A DNA stretch of 64,000 nucleotides from Phnomibacter ginsenosidimutans (GCF_009740285.1 NZ_CP046566.1:4130658-4194657), one strand, 5' to 3'; numbered from the stretch's first letter, positions 9,578 through 18,279 are shown. Numbers and translations: made by a program. Notes: generated by a model from the letters alone, not told the origin.

Positions 9578-10119
9578 CGGTTTACTTGCATCATGGTCCT
9601 CAATTTTACCAACCCGCTACGCACCCGGCTTTTGATGGTGCCCAAGGGCGTTTGCAGCAGTTGGCTGATCTCTTCCTGCGTGTGTCCTTCCAGGTAGGCA
9701 AGTATTACCACCTGTTGTTCGGGCTTGGGTAGCTGGGCTATCCACTGCCGTACATCGGTGGTATCGGGGTTAAAACTGGTACTTGCCTGATTAGGTACGT
9801 CTTCCGGCGCCGTTTGGTTCACTACCGATGGTTGATTTCCTGTTTTGCGCATCCAGTCAATGGCGGCATTGCGGGCAATCTGGGCCATCCAGGTGTACAA
9901 ACGGCTTTTGTTGGTATCGTACAATTCTATTTTCCTGAATATGCGGATGAATACCTCCTGCAGTACATCTTCCGCCACGGTAGCATCGCCCACCACTGCG
10001 TAAATGATGGCATTGAGGGCACCGCTATAGTGGTCGTACAGGTAGGCAAATGCCTCCTGTTTCCTGGCTTGCAGCAGGCTTACCAATTGTGCTTCAGTAT
10101 ACTGTTCGGCTTGTTTCAA
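9574..10119 (-). CDS. ECF RNA polymerase sigma factor (partner of the RskA anti-sigma factor)
   Basis: 181 residues with region 2 (AFAYLYDHYSGALNAII, then DVLQEVFIRIFRKI and RLYTWMAQIARNAAIDWMRK) and region 4 (LPKPEQQVVILAYLEGHTQE, then TPLGTIKSRVRSGLVKLR). The start codon is TTG at 10119; an in-frame TAA lies just upstream and no ATG fits. It forms an overlapping pair with the anti-sigma gene. It resembles SigK-like ECF factors that pair with RskA. Confidence 0.93.
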   Translation of the reverse strand: MKQAEQYTEAQLVSLLQARKQEAFAYLYDHYSGALNAIIYAVVGDATVAEDVLQEVFIRIFRKIELYDTNKSRLYTWMAQIARNAAIDWMRKTGNQPSVVNQTAPEDVPNQASTSFNPDTTDVRQWIAQLPKPEQQVVILAYLEGHTQEEISQLLQTPLGTIKSRVRSGLVKLRTMMQVNR

Positions 10120-10228
10120 ATGGGTAGCAACTCTTTAGGGTGATCCCGCAAATGGGGGTCATTGCTTTGCCAGTGCAAAGCAGATACGTTGCTGCTGTGC
10201 AAATGGCTCAGTCCGGCTAAAAAATACA

Positions 10229-10606
10229 TTAGCTCACAGAAGCACTGTAGTCTTCGGCAGACATCAGGGCTGCCACATCGGCTACGTTGGCTACTTCCAG
10301 CTTTACCATCCAGCCTTGTCCGTATGGGTCTGTATTTACCAGCTCCGGCTGATCGTTGAGTACAGGGTTTACTTCCAGAATTTTACCAGCCACGGGCAAA
10401 AACAAATCACTCACGGTTTTCACGGCTTCTACGGTACCAAACACCGCTTCCGCTTCCAGGCTTTTGCCTACACTGTCAATGTCTACGTACACAATATCGC
10501 CGAGCTCACGTTGTGCAAAATCGGTAATGCCAACAGTAGCAACATTGCCTTCGAGGCTAATCCATTCGTGGTCTTTGGTGTAACGCAGTTCAGCTGGAAA
10601 ATTCAT
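10229..10606 (-). CDS. gcvH: Glycine cleavage system H protein
   Basis: 125 residues starting at the ATG at 10606 ([20 protein letters not shown]). The lipoyl-lysine is Lys63 in [11 protein letters not shown]. The protein carries the aminomethyl group between the P, T and L subunits of the glycine cleavage complex. The other gcv genes are not nearby. No glycine-riboswitch-like structure is visible upstream. Confidence 0.97.
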   Translation of the reverse strand: MNFPAELRYTKDHEWISLEGNVATVGITDFAQRELGDIVYVDIDSVGKSLEAEAVFGTVEAVKTVSDLFLPVAGKILEVNPVLNDQPELVNTDPYGQGWMVKLEVANVADVAALMSAEDYSASVS

Positions 10607-10702
10607 GACGTAAATTTTAAAACAGTTTGCAATGCAATTTGGAAAGTGCAAACCTAATGGGAAAATGGCTTTCGATAGCCAAGCGTTGAAAACCTTGTTG
10701 AT

Positions 10703-10755
10703 AGGACGCGGTTTCTGGGACGCGGATGAATTAGATTGATCGGATTTTCACGAAT
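10703..10755. repeat. Dispersed intergenic repeat of the GGACGCGGAT type
   Basis: GGACGCGGATGAATTAGA then GATCGGATTTTCACGAATT. Similar stretches occur at 18340-18385, 22120-22160 and 22242-22285. It is non-coding and lies between gcvH and the cyclophilin gene. Confidence 0.6.
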
Positions 10756-10780
10756 TCATCTTGCAAACTGCCCACTGCAA

Positions 10781-10798
10781 TCCCGATAGCTATCGGGA
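10781..10798. repeat. Perfect 18-bp palindrome
   Basis: TCCCGATAGCTATCGGGA is fully self-complementary. It sits between the gcvH upstream region and the end of the cyclophilin gene and is not followed by a T run, so it is not an ordinary terminator. Confidence 0.8.
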
Positions 10799-10838
10799 GC
10801 CAACTGCCAACTACTTATTGCAAACTCTTTTCAAATCC

Positions 10839-11573
10839 CTACTTCCGGTTGCGGAGCACAAACATCCGCATCCGTACATCGGCTTCGGGGCGGTCGCCGG
10901 GGCGGGTTTTGGTAGTGGCTATTTTGTCGAGCACATCGAAGCCAATCACCAATTCGCCAAACACGGTATAGTTGCCATCGAGGTGGGGTGTGCCGCCTAC
11001 GGTGGTGTAGAGTTTTTGCTGGTCGGCATTGAGGGTGAGTTTGCGCTGCACAATGGTGCTGTCGAGCTGGCTCTGGCGCCATACCGGCCGCTGCACAATG
11101 TAAAACTGGCAATTGCTGCTGGCTTTTTCGGGGTTGTTGTCTCTGGCGGCGGCCAATGCACCCCGCTTGTGGTAAATGCCGATATCGGTTTTCAGTTCGG
11201 CCGGTATACGTTCCTGACCCGGTGCACTACCGCTGCCCACCGGTGTTTCGGCAGTTGCCCGCTTGCTGGTGGGGTCGCCGCCTTGTATCATAAAATTGTT
11301 GATGACGCGGTGAAACAGCAGGCTATCGTAAAAACCCGCCTGCACTTTGCTCATGAAATTGTCGCGGTGCAGGGGTGTTTCGTCGAACAGTTTTACCACC
11401 ATATTGCCCTGTGTGGTCATGATGAGCACATAGTAATGGTTGTCTTTGGCAGGAATGAGTTGGCGGTAATGTTTTACAGCCGATTTTTCTTCGCTGTTGA
11501 GCTTGCGAAACTGCTTGGGGGCACCACAGGCCGCCAGCAACAGCAGCAGTACAAACAAGGAAACGATACGCAT
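10839..11573 (-). CDS. Cyclophilin-type peptidyl-prolyl isomerase lipoprotein
   Basis: The ATG at 11573 gives a lipoprotein signal (MRIVSLFVLLLLLAACGAPK) with lipobox LAAC. The domain from residue 45 on is a cyclophilin: LFDETPLHRDNFMSKV, LLFHRVINNFMIQGGDP with the catalytic Arg, and SSNCQFYIVQ. The 244-residue protein should be anchored in the cell envelope and speed proline isomerisation of exported proteins. It is co-directional with the gene at 11640-11990, 66 bases apart. Confidence 0.92.
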   Translation of the reverse strand: MRIVSLFVLLLLLAACGAPKQFRKLNSEEKSAVKHYRQLIPAKDNHYYVLIMTTQGNMVVKLFDETPLHRDNFMSKVQAGFYDSLLFHRVINNFMIQGGDPTSKRATAETPVGSGSAPGQERIPAELKTDIGIYHKRGALAAARDNNPEKASSNCQFYIVQRPVWRQSQLDSTIVQRKLTLNADQQKLYTTVGGTPHLDGNYTVFGELVIGFDVLDKIATTKTRPGDRPEADVRMRMFVLRNRK

Positions 11574-11639
11574 GGGATGGATAGATTGAGATGAAGGGAA
11601 GATAAAGCTTGCCGTTGTTTCAGCAAGCAAAAGGCTGCA

Positions 11640-11990
11640 TCACTCTGCAAACTTCTCCTGCTCAAAATAGAGCAGTACATGGTCTTTCAGAAAATCTTCC
11701 TGCTCCCGCAGGCCCATATCGGGCAGGGCTTTCAGCTGTTTGAAATGCGGCCAGCCGTCTTCGTCTTTCCCTTCCAATACATAATAACCGCTGGGCGATA
11801 AAATGGTGCACACCGCCACATGCATCAGGTCTTGCTTGGTTTCTTTCGAAATGTTGTTGTCGAAGAGTTGCATTTCCTGCAAACCAATGAGGTATAAAAC
11901 AGCATCGAGGTCGGGCTTTTTGCCAAACCGCTCCACCAATTGGGCTTCCAAATTCCACCAGCGCTGCTGCAGGTCGTCGTGTAGGTTCAT
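11640..11990 (-). CDS. Conserved hypothetical protein
   Basis: 116 residues from the ATG at 11990 (MNLHDDLQQRWWNLEAQLVE); the longer reading to 12044 is rejected because it reads through a short repeat. It is soluble and mainly helical, with FGKKPDLDAVLYLIGLQEMQ, HVAVCTILSPSGYYVLEGKD and WPHFKQLKALP. I do not recognise a named family. It probably precedes the cyclophilin gene in one transcript. Confidence 0.7.
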   Translation of the reverse strand: MNLHDDLQQRWWNLEAQLVERFGKKPDLDAVLYLIGLQEMQLFDNNISKETKQDLMHVAVCTILSPSGYYVLEGKDEDGWPHFKQLKALPDMGLREQEDFLKDHVLLYFEQEKFAE

Positions 11991-12198
11991 GGGGGCAAAT
12001 GTATGTAAGAACCCTCCAAACCTCCCTAAAGGGAGGCTATGCAAGAGGTTTATCGTTGGTGGAAAGAAAGTAGATGTTTGATGTTAGTCCGGAGACGACA
12101 ACCCATTCTACGTCCCCTCTCCTGTGGAGAGGCCGGGAGAGGTTTAAAATTGGCAGATGATGGTTGTTGGGAAGAAAATAACAGTAGTCGGCTGTTAT

Positions 12199-12240
12199 TC
12201 TTTGTGTCCCTTTGTGTCTTTGTGACTTGGTGGTTCAAAA
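12199..12240. repeat. Dispersed repeat of the AACCACAAAG type (solo copy)
   Basis: Reading the minus strand: TTTTGAACCACCAAG, TCACAAAGACACAAAGGG. Related copies are at 25599-25640, 38114-38152, 38540-38577 and 43976-44015. The surrounding gap (11991-12364) holds this repeat, a CCTCCCT/AGGGAGG inverted repeat near 12024-12039 and the serS promoter, with no gene. Confidence 0.65.
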
Positions 12241-12330
12241 AAACAAAACTGCGAACACCCCTTCCTATCCTGCAAATCTGCGTCCCATTATTCGCACCCA
12301 ATTATCCGTGCCCCCTTTTCCCCGCTTGGT

Positions 12331-12338
12331 TATCTTTG
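12331..12338 (+). promoter_or_regulatory. Promoter -7 box of serS
   Basis: TATCTTTG matches the Bacteroidota -7 consensus TAnnTTTG and lies 26 bases before the serS ATG. The -33 box is not clear. Confidence 0.6.
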
Positions 12339-12364
12339 TGCCCCCGTAAAATAGACGAACCACT

Positions 12365-13636
12365 ATGCTCGACATAAAACTCATCCGCGAAAATCCTGAC
12401 TTCGTAAAAGAACGCCTGGCACACAAACAGTTTAAGCAACTGGAACTGGTAGATCAGATTGCCAGCCTCGACAGCCAGCGCCGTACCCTGCAGCAGGATT
12501 TGGATAATGTACTCAACCAAAGCAACCTCGCCGCCAAAGCCATTGGTGGCCTCATGAAAGAAGGCAACAAAGAAGCTGCCGAAGCCAAAAAAGCGGAAGT
12601 AGCCGTACTGAAAGACCGCGAAAAACTGCTGAAAGATGAGCTGACTGCCGTGGAGCAGCAGCAGCAAGACATTGCAATACAACTACCCAACTTGCCGGCA
12701 GCCCTCGTACCAGCGGGCAAAACCCCCGAAGAAAACGAAGTAGTGCGGGAAGGCGGTACCAAACCCAACCTCCCCGCCGATGCAGTGCCGCACTGGGACC
12801 TCATCAAAAAATTTGACCTCATCGATTTTGAAACCGGTGCCAAAATCACCGGCAGTGGTTTCCCGCTGTTCAAGGGAAAAGGTGCCAAACTGCAGCGGGC
12901 CCTCACCAGCTATTTTCTCGACTTCAATACCGCTGCGGGTTACGTGGAATACATTCCGCCGTACATGGTGAATGCCGCCAGCGCCTATGGCACCGGCCAG
13001 CTGCCCGATAAAGAAGGCCAGATGTACTATATGCCGGCCGACGACCTGTACATGATTCCGACCGCCGAAGTACCGGTGACCAATATTTACCGTGATGTGG
13101 TGCTGAAAGAAACCGACTTCCCCATCAAAATGACGGCTTACAGCCAGTGCTTCCGCCGCGAAGCCGGCAGCTTTGGTGCCCAGGTACGTGGCCTCAACCG
13201 GGTACACCAGTTTGAGAAAGTAGAAATCATTCAGATTGTACACCCCGACCAAAGCCATACCGTGCTCGATGAAATGGTAGCCCATGTAGAAAAGCTGGTG
13301 CAAAGCCTCGAGCTGCCATACCGCATATTGCGCCTCTGCGGCGGCGATATGGGTTTTGCCAGCGCCATCACCTACGATTTTGAAGTGTGGAGTGCCGCCC
13401 AGCAACGCTGGCTGGAAGTGAGCTCTGTGAGCAATTTTGAAACCTTTCAGGCCAACCGCATGAAGTGCCGCTTTAAGGGTGACAATGGCAAAACACAAAT
13501 TGCCCATACCCTCAATGGTAGCAGCATGGCACTGCCCCGCATTATGGCCGCCCTGCTCGAAAACAACCAAAGTGATAGCGGCATTCATTTGCCCAAAGCT
13601 TTGCAACCATACTTTGGTGCACCGTTTATTGATTAG
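12365..13636 (+). CDS. serS: Serine--tRNA ligase
   Basis: 423 residues of normal length. Residues 1-110 form the tRNA-binding coiled coil (MLDIKLIRENPDFVKERLAH, then DKLL-type helices); residues 170-423 are the class II catalytic core, with motif 2 FRREAGSFGAQVRGLNRVHQ and motif 3 near LNGSSMALPRIMAALLE. It charges tRNA-Ser with serine. The gene has its own promoter and a strong terminator, with a copy of the GTGCTAAT element right after the stop. Confidence 0.98.
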   Translation: MLDIKLIRENPDFVKERLAHKQFKQLELVDQIASLDSQRRTLQQDLDNVLNQSNLAAKAIGGLMKEGNKEAAEAKKAEVAVLKDREKLLKDELTAVEQQQQDIAIQLPNLPAALVPAGKTPEENEVVREGGTKPNLPADAVPHWDLIKKFDLIDFETGAKITGSGFPLFKGKGAKLQRALTSYFLDFNTAAGYVEYIPPYMVNAASAYGTGQLPDKEGQMYYMPADDLYMIPTAEVPVTNIYRDVVLKETDFPIKMTAYSQCFRREAGSFGAQVRGLNRVHQFEKVEIIQIVHPDQSHTVLDEMVAHVEKLVQSLELPYRILRLCGGDMGFASAITYDFEVWSAAQQRWLEVSSVSNFETFQANRMKCRFKGDNGKTQIAHTLNGSSMALPRIMAALLENNQSDSGIHLPKALQPYFGAPFID

Positions 13637-13668
13637 CTGATTAGCTAATGTGCTAATTAGCCAATGAT
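13631..13668 (+). repeat. Post-stop GTGCTAAT element (serS copy)
   Basis: GATTAGCTGATTAGCTAATG then TGCTAATTAGCCAATG, starting at the serS stop codon and oriented with the gene. One of six copies in the window. Confidence 0.7.
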
Positions 13669-13670
13669 AA

Positions 13671-13717
13671 CTGCCGGTCTACAATGATGACTTTCATTGT
13701 AAACCGGCAGTTTTTTT
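13671..13717 (+). terminator. Rho-independent terminator of serS
   Basis: A 17-bp stem with one mismatch (CTGCCGGTCTACAATGA, 13671-13687, with its partner ending at 13710) followed by seven T. Confidence 0.92.
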
Positions 13718-13832
13718 CAGTGTATGCTTATCCCTCACTACTCAACCTATTTAACCTACTCAACCAATTAACCCAATCAACTCATCTTCTTTCATTCAAA
13801 TATTTTTTGGAACCTGCTTGTAAATTCATTTA

Positions 13833-13847
13833 CTTTGAATCTCAAAG
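13833..13847 (+). promoter_or_regulatory. Palindromic operator-like site 1 (winged-helix/CreD locus)
   Basis: CTTTGAATCTCAAAG is a perfect 6-3-6 inverted repeat 7 bases before the ATG at 13855. A near copy precedes the gene at 14880; the shared context is TACTTTGA then CAAAG, two variable bases, and CTTTT before the ATG. It overlaps a possible -7 box, so it could be a repressor site. Confidence 0.55.
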
Positions 13848-13854
13848 TGCTTTT

Positions 13855-14526
13855 ATGAGTCAAGACCAACAATCACTGGATACACTCAAAGACATCCGCA
13901 GCATGATGGACCGCAGCAGCCGCTTTATCAGCCTGAGCGGCTGGAGTGGTGTGGCAGCGGGTTGTTGTGCATTGGTAGGTGCGTGGTTTGCCCATGGCGT
14001 TATTGAGCAAGGCAGCAACAACCACAGCAGTTTGCGCAAACACTACGATGCCACGGCAGATATCAACGGCATTTCGGTTTCAGCTTACATGGGTTCTAAA
14101 GAACTCATTCTAATTGCGCTGCTTACGTTGGGTGCAGCCATTGCGCTGGCATTTTTATTTACCTGGATGCGGAGCCGCAAAACACAAACGCCTGTATGGG
14201 GCAACAGCAGTAAGCGTATGGCATTTGCACTGGGCCTGCCCTTAGGTGTGGGTGGCATTTACATGCTGCAATTGATGCAAGCCGGCGCCTTTGGCATGAT
14301 TGCGCCGGGCTGCTTGCTTTTTTACGGACTTGGTCTTGTAAGTGCCAGCCGCTATACATTTGGCGAAATTCGCTGGCTCGGATACGGACAGTTACTCACG
14401 GGTATCGTCAACCTATTTATGACTGGTTTCGGTTTGTATTTTTGGGCCTTTGGATTTGGCATTCTCCACATCATTTACGGATTGGTAATGTGGTACACTC
14501 ACGAAAGAAGCGAACAAACAAACTAA
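13855..14526 (+). CDS. Multi-pass membrane protein next to a winged-helix regulator
   Basis: 223 residues from the ATG at 13855 (MSQDQQSLDTLKDIRSMMDR). A short cytoplasmic helix is followed by five or six membrane segments (WSGVAAGCCALVGAWF, LILIALLTLGAAIALAFLF, the segment near GGIYMLQLM, IAPGCLLFYGLGLV, and the C-terminal pair around FGILHIIYGLVMWY). No enzyme motif is seen. It is followed after four bases by the regulator, so the two are one transcript. Such membrane protein/regulator/CreD sets recur in Bacteroidota; the function is unknown. Confidence 0.8.
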   Translation: MSQDQQSLDTLKDIRSMMDRSSRFISLSGWSGVAAGCCALVGAWFAHGVIEQGSNNHSSLRKHYDATADINGISVSAYMGSKELILIALLTLGAAIALAFLFTWMRSRKTQTPVWGNSSKRMAFALGLPLGVGGIYMLQLMQAGAFGMIAPGCLLFYGLGLVSASRYTFGEIRWLGYGQLLTGIVNLFMTGFGLYFWAFGFGILHIIYGLVMWYTHERSEQTN

Positions 14527-14530
14527 CTCA

Positions 14531-14839
14531 TTGGCACTACCCATTAACATAGCAAACCTCAACAAGGTGTTTGACAGCCGCATCCGGCTGGGCATTATGA
14601 GTGCCCTGATGGTAAATGAATCCATCAGCTACAACGACCTGAAAGAACTGCTGCAGGTAACCGACGGCAACCTGGCCAGCCATCTGAAGGGCTTGGAGGA
14701 TAATGGCTTTGTGAAAGTGCAGAAAGGGTTTATTGGCCGCAAAACCAATACCACTTATAGTGTAACCAAGGCTGGCGAAAAAGCCTTCCGCCAGCACCTT
14801 GATGCGTTGGAAGCCATGATCAAGGGCACCCAAGGCTAA
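14531..14839 (+). CDS. Winged helix-turn-helix transcriptional regulator
   Basis: 102 residues beginning at a TTG (14531); no ATG is available and the N-terminus NLNKVFDSRIRLGIMSALMV fits the family. The HTH is SYNDLKELLQVTDGNLASHL and the wing is GFIGRKTNTTYSVTKAG. This small single-domain regulator of the ArsR/MarR-like superfamily has no visible ligand domain. It is embedded between membrane-protein genes and two near-identical palindromes, so it probably controls its own operon. Confidence 0.87.
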   Translation: MALPINIANLNKVFDSRIRLGIMSALMVNESISYNDLKELLQVTDGNLASHLKGLEDNGFVKVQKGFIGRKTNTTYSVTKAGEKAFRQHLDALEAMIKGTQG

Positions 14840-14856
14840 ATTTTTTTACCCAAATA

Positions 14857-14871
14857 CTTTGAAATGCAAAG
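14857..14871 (+). promoter_or_regulatory. Palindromic operator-like site 2 (winged-helix/CreD locus)
   Basis: CTTTGAAATGCAAAG, a 5-5-5 inverted repeat 8 bases before the ATG at 14880, matching site 1 at 13833-13847 in sequence and distance to the start codon. Confidence 0.55.
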
Positions 14872-14879
14872 CACTTTTT

Positions 14880-15314
14880 ATGAATAAAGAAATCCTCCTC
14901 AAATCCATTGGCACCTGGCTGCGTAGCCTGCTTACGTATGCCCTCATTACGTTGCCGTCATTGTTCTTTCCACTCATGTACATCATTTCCATGGGCTTTG
15001 CCATCATTTGGAGTTTACCGGCATTGCTGTTGTTTGTGCTGACGCTCTGGTTACTTAGCATGCTGCATGTAACGACTGAATTAAAATTCTACCTGCTACT
15101 GCTGAGCACGGCAGGCATTGTGTTTTTGTGCACCTGGGGCGCTGCCTGGCAGTTTAGCGTTGGCCGCGATGTATGGGATAACTACTTCGAATTTGTGCTC
15201 TTTCCCATTGCCGGTATGTTGGCCGCTGTACTGGTAGTATTGGTACGGCGCCAGGCTTTAATGGAAGTATTGGCCACGCCTCCTTTTTCGCATCATTCAT
15301 CACTATCACTATAA
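14880..15314 (+). CDS. Small multi-pass membrane protein upstream of creD
   Basis: 144 residues from the ATG at 14880 (MNKEILLKSIGTWLRSLLTY). Four hydrophobic segments (LPSLFFPLMYIISMGFAII, LLLFVLTLWLLSMLHV, FYLLLLSTAGIVFLCTWG, FPIAGMLAAVLVVLV). No family is recognised. The stop is 11 bases before creD, so both share the second palindrome-bearing promoter. Confidence 0.75.
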   Translation: MNKEILLKSIGTWLRSLLTYALITLPSLFFPLMYIISMGFAIIWSLPALLLFVLTLWLLSMLHVTTELKFYLLLLSTAGIVFLCTWGAAWQFSVGRDVWDNYFEFVLFPIAGMLAAVLVVLVRRQALMEVLATPPFSHHSSLSL

Positions 15315-15325
15315 AATCAACTTGT

Positions 15326-16657
15326 ATGCAAATCACAGCAAAAGCCTCATTTGGCGATCGGTTTCTTATCAAAGGCATCATCACCGGATTCCTCATTTTG
15401 GTGATGCTCATTCCTTCTGTTTTTGTACTCAATCTGGTAGAAGAACGAAAAGAACGACAGCAGGAAGTAATAGCAGAAGTCAGCAGCAAATGGGCCAGTG
15501 CCCAAACTTTGTCGGGGCCGTTTTTGATTGTACCGTATGAACGCACATTTATTGATGCCGATAAAAAGCCCGCCGTTGTAACCGAACAACTTATTGTACT
15601 ACCCGAGCAATTGATGGTAAATGGCACGGTGCAGCCACAAATCAAACAGCGCAGTATTTATAAAGTGGCGTTGTACAAAAGCAGCATCAAATTGGATGGT
15701 CATTTCGATTTGAAAAACATTACTGCGGGTGAAAACGAAACCATCTTGTGGAGCAAAGCCAGCCTGTGCATGGGCCTTACCGATAGCCGTGGCATTGAAG
15801 CACAAATGCAATCGACTGCTGCACAAATGCCGCTTACGTTTGATGCCGGCATTCCTGAAAACGGATTGGCTGAAAGAGGGGTAAGTGTGCCCGTTGATTT
15901 ATCGAAAGTGCTGGCCGATGGCCGGTTGGATTTCACCATCCCGTTATCGGTGCGGGGGAGTGAGTCGCTGCAAGTATTGCCCTTGGGCAAAACCAGCAGC
16001 ATGCAGCTGCGTTCTGAGTGGGAATCGCCGAGCTACATTGGTAAGTTTTTGCCCCAGCACAACCCCGATATGAAAGGCTTTGATGCCAAATGGCAGGTGC
16101 TGCATTTCAACCGCGACTTTCCACAAATTTGGAAAAACCGCAGCTACAAAGCCGCAGAATATGCATTTGGTGTAAGCCTGATACAACCCGCCGACAACTA
16201 TGCCAAAACCATGCGGAGTGTGAAGTATGCCATCCTGTTTATCGGCCTCATGTTTGGCTTTTTCTTCTTGCTCGAAATTATGCTGGGCTACAGGGTTCAC
16301 CCTGTGCAGTATGTGTTGGTAGGCATTGCGTTGATAGTTTTCTACACGTTGCTTTTGTCCATTGGTGAATTGCTCACGTTCAACATTGCGTATGGCATGG
16401 CCACATTTGCCACCGTATCACTCATTACGCTTTATGCCAAGCAGCTGTTTGTAAAATGGAGCAACGCTCTGCTCATTGGTGGTTTCCTGTTTGGTTTGTA
16501 CGCCTTCATTTATGTGCTCATACAACTGGAAGACACCTCGCTGCTGGCTGGTAGCATAGGCTTGTTCTTGCTGGTAGCACTGGCTATGTATTTCAGTAGA
16601 AAAATAAACTGGTACCAACAGCCTGCCGCTGTTGTAGCGCCTGAAGAAGAAGCATAA
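15326..16657 (+). CDS. creD: Inner membrane protein CreD family
   Basis: 443 residues: one N-terminal membrane helix (GIITGFLILVMLIPSVFVLN), a large periplasmic domain of about 270 residues (SGPFLIVPYERTF, SLCMGLTDSRGIEAQ), then five or six helices in the C-terminal third, starting near YAILFIGLMFGFFFLLEI. In E. coli CreD is the cell-envelope integrity member of the CreBC regulon. Here no CreBC pair is present; the winged-helix gene upstream probably replaces it. Confidence 0.93.
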   Translation: MQITAKASFGDRFLIKGIITGFLILVMLIPSVFVLNLVEERKERQQEVIAEVSSKWASAQTLSGPFLIVPYERTFIDADKKPAVVTEQLIVLPEQLMVNGTVQPQIKQRSIYKVALYKSSIKLDGHFDLKNITAGENETILWSKASLCMGLTDSRGIEAQMQSTAAQMPLTFDAGIPENGLAERGVSVPVDLSKVLADGRLDFTIPLSVRGSESLQVLPLGKTSSMQLRSEWESPSYIGKFLPQHNPDMKGFDAKWQVLHFNRDFPQIWKNRSYKAAEYAFGVSLIQPADNYAKTMRSVKYAILFIGLMFGFFFLLEIMLGYRVHPVQYVLVGIALIVFYTLLLSIGELLTFNIAYGMATFATVSLITLYAKQLFVKWSNALLIGGFLFGLYAFIYVLIQLEDTSLLAGSIGLFLLVALAMYFSRKINWYQQPAAVVAPEEEA

Positions 16658-16679
16658 CTGCTTTGCAATTGGATATAGA

Positions 16680-16717
16680 GTGCTGTCGTGGCTTGCTGCG
16701 GCAGCACTTCATTTTTG
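16680..16717 (+). terminator. Probable terminator of the creD operon
   Basis: GTGCTGTCG (16680-16688) pairs with CGGCAGCAC (16699-16707) with one wobble pair, followed by a T-rich stretch. Confidence 0.6.
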
Positions 16718-16756
16718 CATCAGGTACAATCATACATTTACCATTCAAATGATGCC

Positions 16757-17113
16757 ATGAAAAGATTCATCAACCGGGTACAATATGCTTTGCAAGGATG
16801 GACAGCATTTTTTGCCAAAGAAACACATGGCCAAATACAATTGATTGTAGCCATCATTGTAGTCGCTACAGGTTTTTACTTTTCCATCAGCACTACAGAA
16901 TGGATGCTGCTCTTGCTGTGCATTGGTTTGGTTTTGGCTCTTGAAATGGTAAATACGGCTGTTGAAAAACTCGCCGACAGGGTACACCCCGATCATCATC
17001 CGCAAATTGGCCTGGTAAAAGATGTAGCTGCCGGTGCCGTGCTGTGGGCATCGGTTATCAGTGTGGTAATTGGCCTGATGATTTTTATCCCCTATGTAAA
17101 AGCGTTATTATAA
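16757..17113 (+). CDS. dgkA: Diacylglycerol/undecaprenol kinase (DgkA family)
   Basis: 118 residues from the ATG at 16757 (MKRFINRVQYALQGWTAFFA). Three membrane helices and the signature ALEMVNTAVEKLADRV with the metal-binding Glu, followed by KDVAAGAVL. The family phosphorylates diacylglycerol or undecaprenol to recycle lipid carriers in the inner membrane. It is a single-gene unit convergent with rnd. Confidence 0.92.
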   Translation: MKRFINRVQYALQGWTAFFAKETHGQIQLIVAIIVVATGFYFSISTTEWMLLLLCIGLVLALEMVNTAVEKLADRVHPDHHPQIGLVKDVAAGAVLWASVISVVIGLMIFIPYVKALL

Positions 17114-17118
17114 CAGCA

Positions 17119-18279
17119 TTACATCCAAGCAGTAATATCCACCCCAATTTCCTGCGCCACATCCTGAATGAGTTGCTTGCGGTAGTTGAGCTTTAGCTGA
17201 TTTATGCGTTGGTCGCCTTTCAGCCAATCATTAACCAAACTGCTACTCATCAAAAACTTTTGGGCATGCTCACCATACTTAGCAGCAATGGCTTGCTGTA
17301 TGGGTTGAAAAATGTGAGCCTTCGCATTTTCCTGTGCCAGCTTTTTTTGTTCGAAACGCAGTCGGTCTTCTTCCGATAGCGGTTGGCCATTTCTGCGGCG
17401 GGGCAATTGCTGTGCATGTGCAGCTGCATTGATTTTTTTCCATTGCTGCTCCAGCATGTACACCCCTCTGTCGCTTTTGAGAATGGGATGTACCCCATGC
17501 TGCGACAGAATATCGGCGGGCTCCATTTTGCGGTAAGCAATTTGCCGCACCAGTTCTTCCGGAATGATTTGATGCGCCGGTTTGTTTTTTTGGCGGGCTA
17601 AATCATCTCTGAAACGCAACAACTCATTGAGCACATACTGGTCGTACGGACTCATGAATTGCAGGTCATTTTTCTTGAGAAAATTTTGCCGTGCTTCCAA
17701 GGTGTAGCGTACTGTATTCAGTTGGGCAAACTCTTCGGCCACAAAAGGCATCAACCCTTTTTCTGTTGCTTCTTGTTGCAAAATATTTTCCAGCTCAAAC
17801 AGGTAAATCACATCGGCAGCAGCATAGTGCAACTGGCCATCGCTGAGTGGCCGCTTGCCCCAGTTGCTGGTTTGCAATTTTTTGTTGAGTTGCACATCGC
17901 ATTTCAATTGCAACAAGTTGCTCAGCGATGTTTGCTCGTAGTTGAGCAACTTGGCATACAGTTCTGTATCCACCAAATCGGTTGGATAACAGGCCAACGA
18001 ATGCAACAAGCGTAAATCTTCGCCGGGGCAATGCACCAGCTTGCGAATACCCGGTGTTTCAAAAAACTGATACAACGGTTTCAAATCGAGGCCGGCCAAT
18101 GGATCGATGACAAAACAAGCTTCGGGTGTAGCCATTTGAATGAGGCACAAATCGAAACCGTACGTGTAGCGGTCGCGGTCGAACTCCAGATCGAAAGCCA
18201 CTACAGTTGCAGCGTGTAAGTCTTGCAGTGCTTGTTGTAATTGTGCAGCGTTGGTAACGTATAACAGGGGGGTATTCAC
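17119..18279 (-). CDS. rnd: Ribonuclease D
   Basis: 386 residues. The DEDD exonuclease domain shows VVAFDLEFDRDRY (Exo I), HCPGEDLRLLHS (Exo II) and LHYAAADVIYLFEL (Exo III). One HRDC domain is likely around residues 215-290 (LNELLRFRDDLARQKNKPAH). It trims the 3' end of tRNA precursors. The stop is 5 bases from the convergent dgkA stop. Confidence 0.94.
   Translation of the reverse strand: MNTPLLYVTNAAQLQQALQDLHAATVVAFDLEFDRDRYTYGFDLCLIQMATPEACFVIDPLAGLDLKPLYQFFETPGIRKLVHCPGEDLRLLHSLACYPTDLVDTELYAKLLNYEQTSLSNLLQLKCDVQLNKKLQTSNWGKRPLSDGQLHYAAADVIYLFELENILQQEATEKGLMPFVAEEFAQLNTVRYTLEARQNFLKKNDLQFMSPYDQYVLNELLRFRDDLARQKNKPAHQIIPEELVRQIAYRKMEPADILSQHGVHPILKSDRGVYMLEQQWKKINAAAHAQQLPRRRNGQPLSEEDRLRFEQKKLAQENAKAHIFQPIQQAIAAKYGEHAQKFLMSSSLVNDWLKGDQRINQLKLNYRKQLIQDVAQEIGVDITAWM

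Noticed and set aside
10607-10838. Glycine riboswitch before gcvH
   Set aside because: The gap is made of dispersed repeats and a palindrome; no tandem aptamer pattern is seen.
12199-12240. CRISPR-like array
   Set aside because: The short CACAAAG units are degenerate, contiguous and lack spacers of even size; no cas genes are present.
12683-13606. 307-codon open frame antisense to serS
   Set aside because: Lies wholly inside serS on the opposite strand and shows no protein features.
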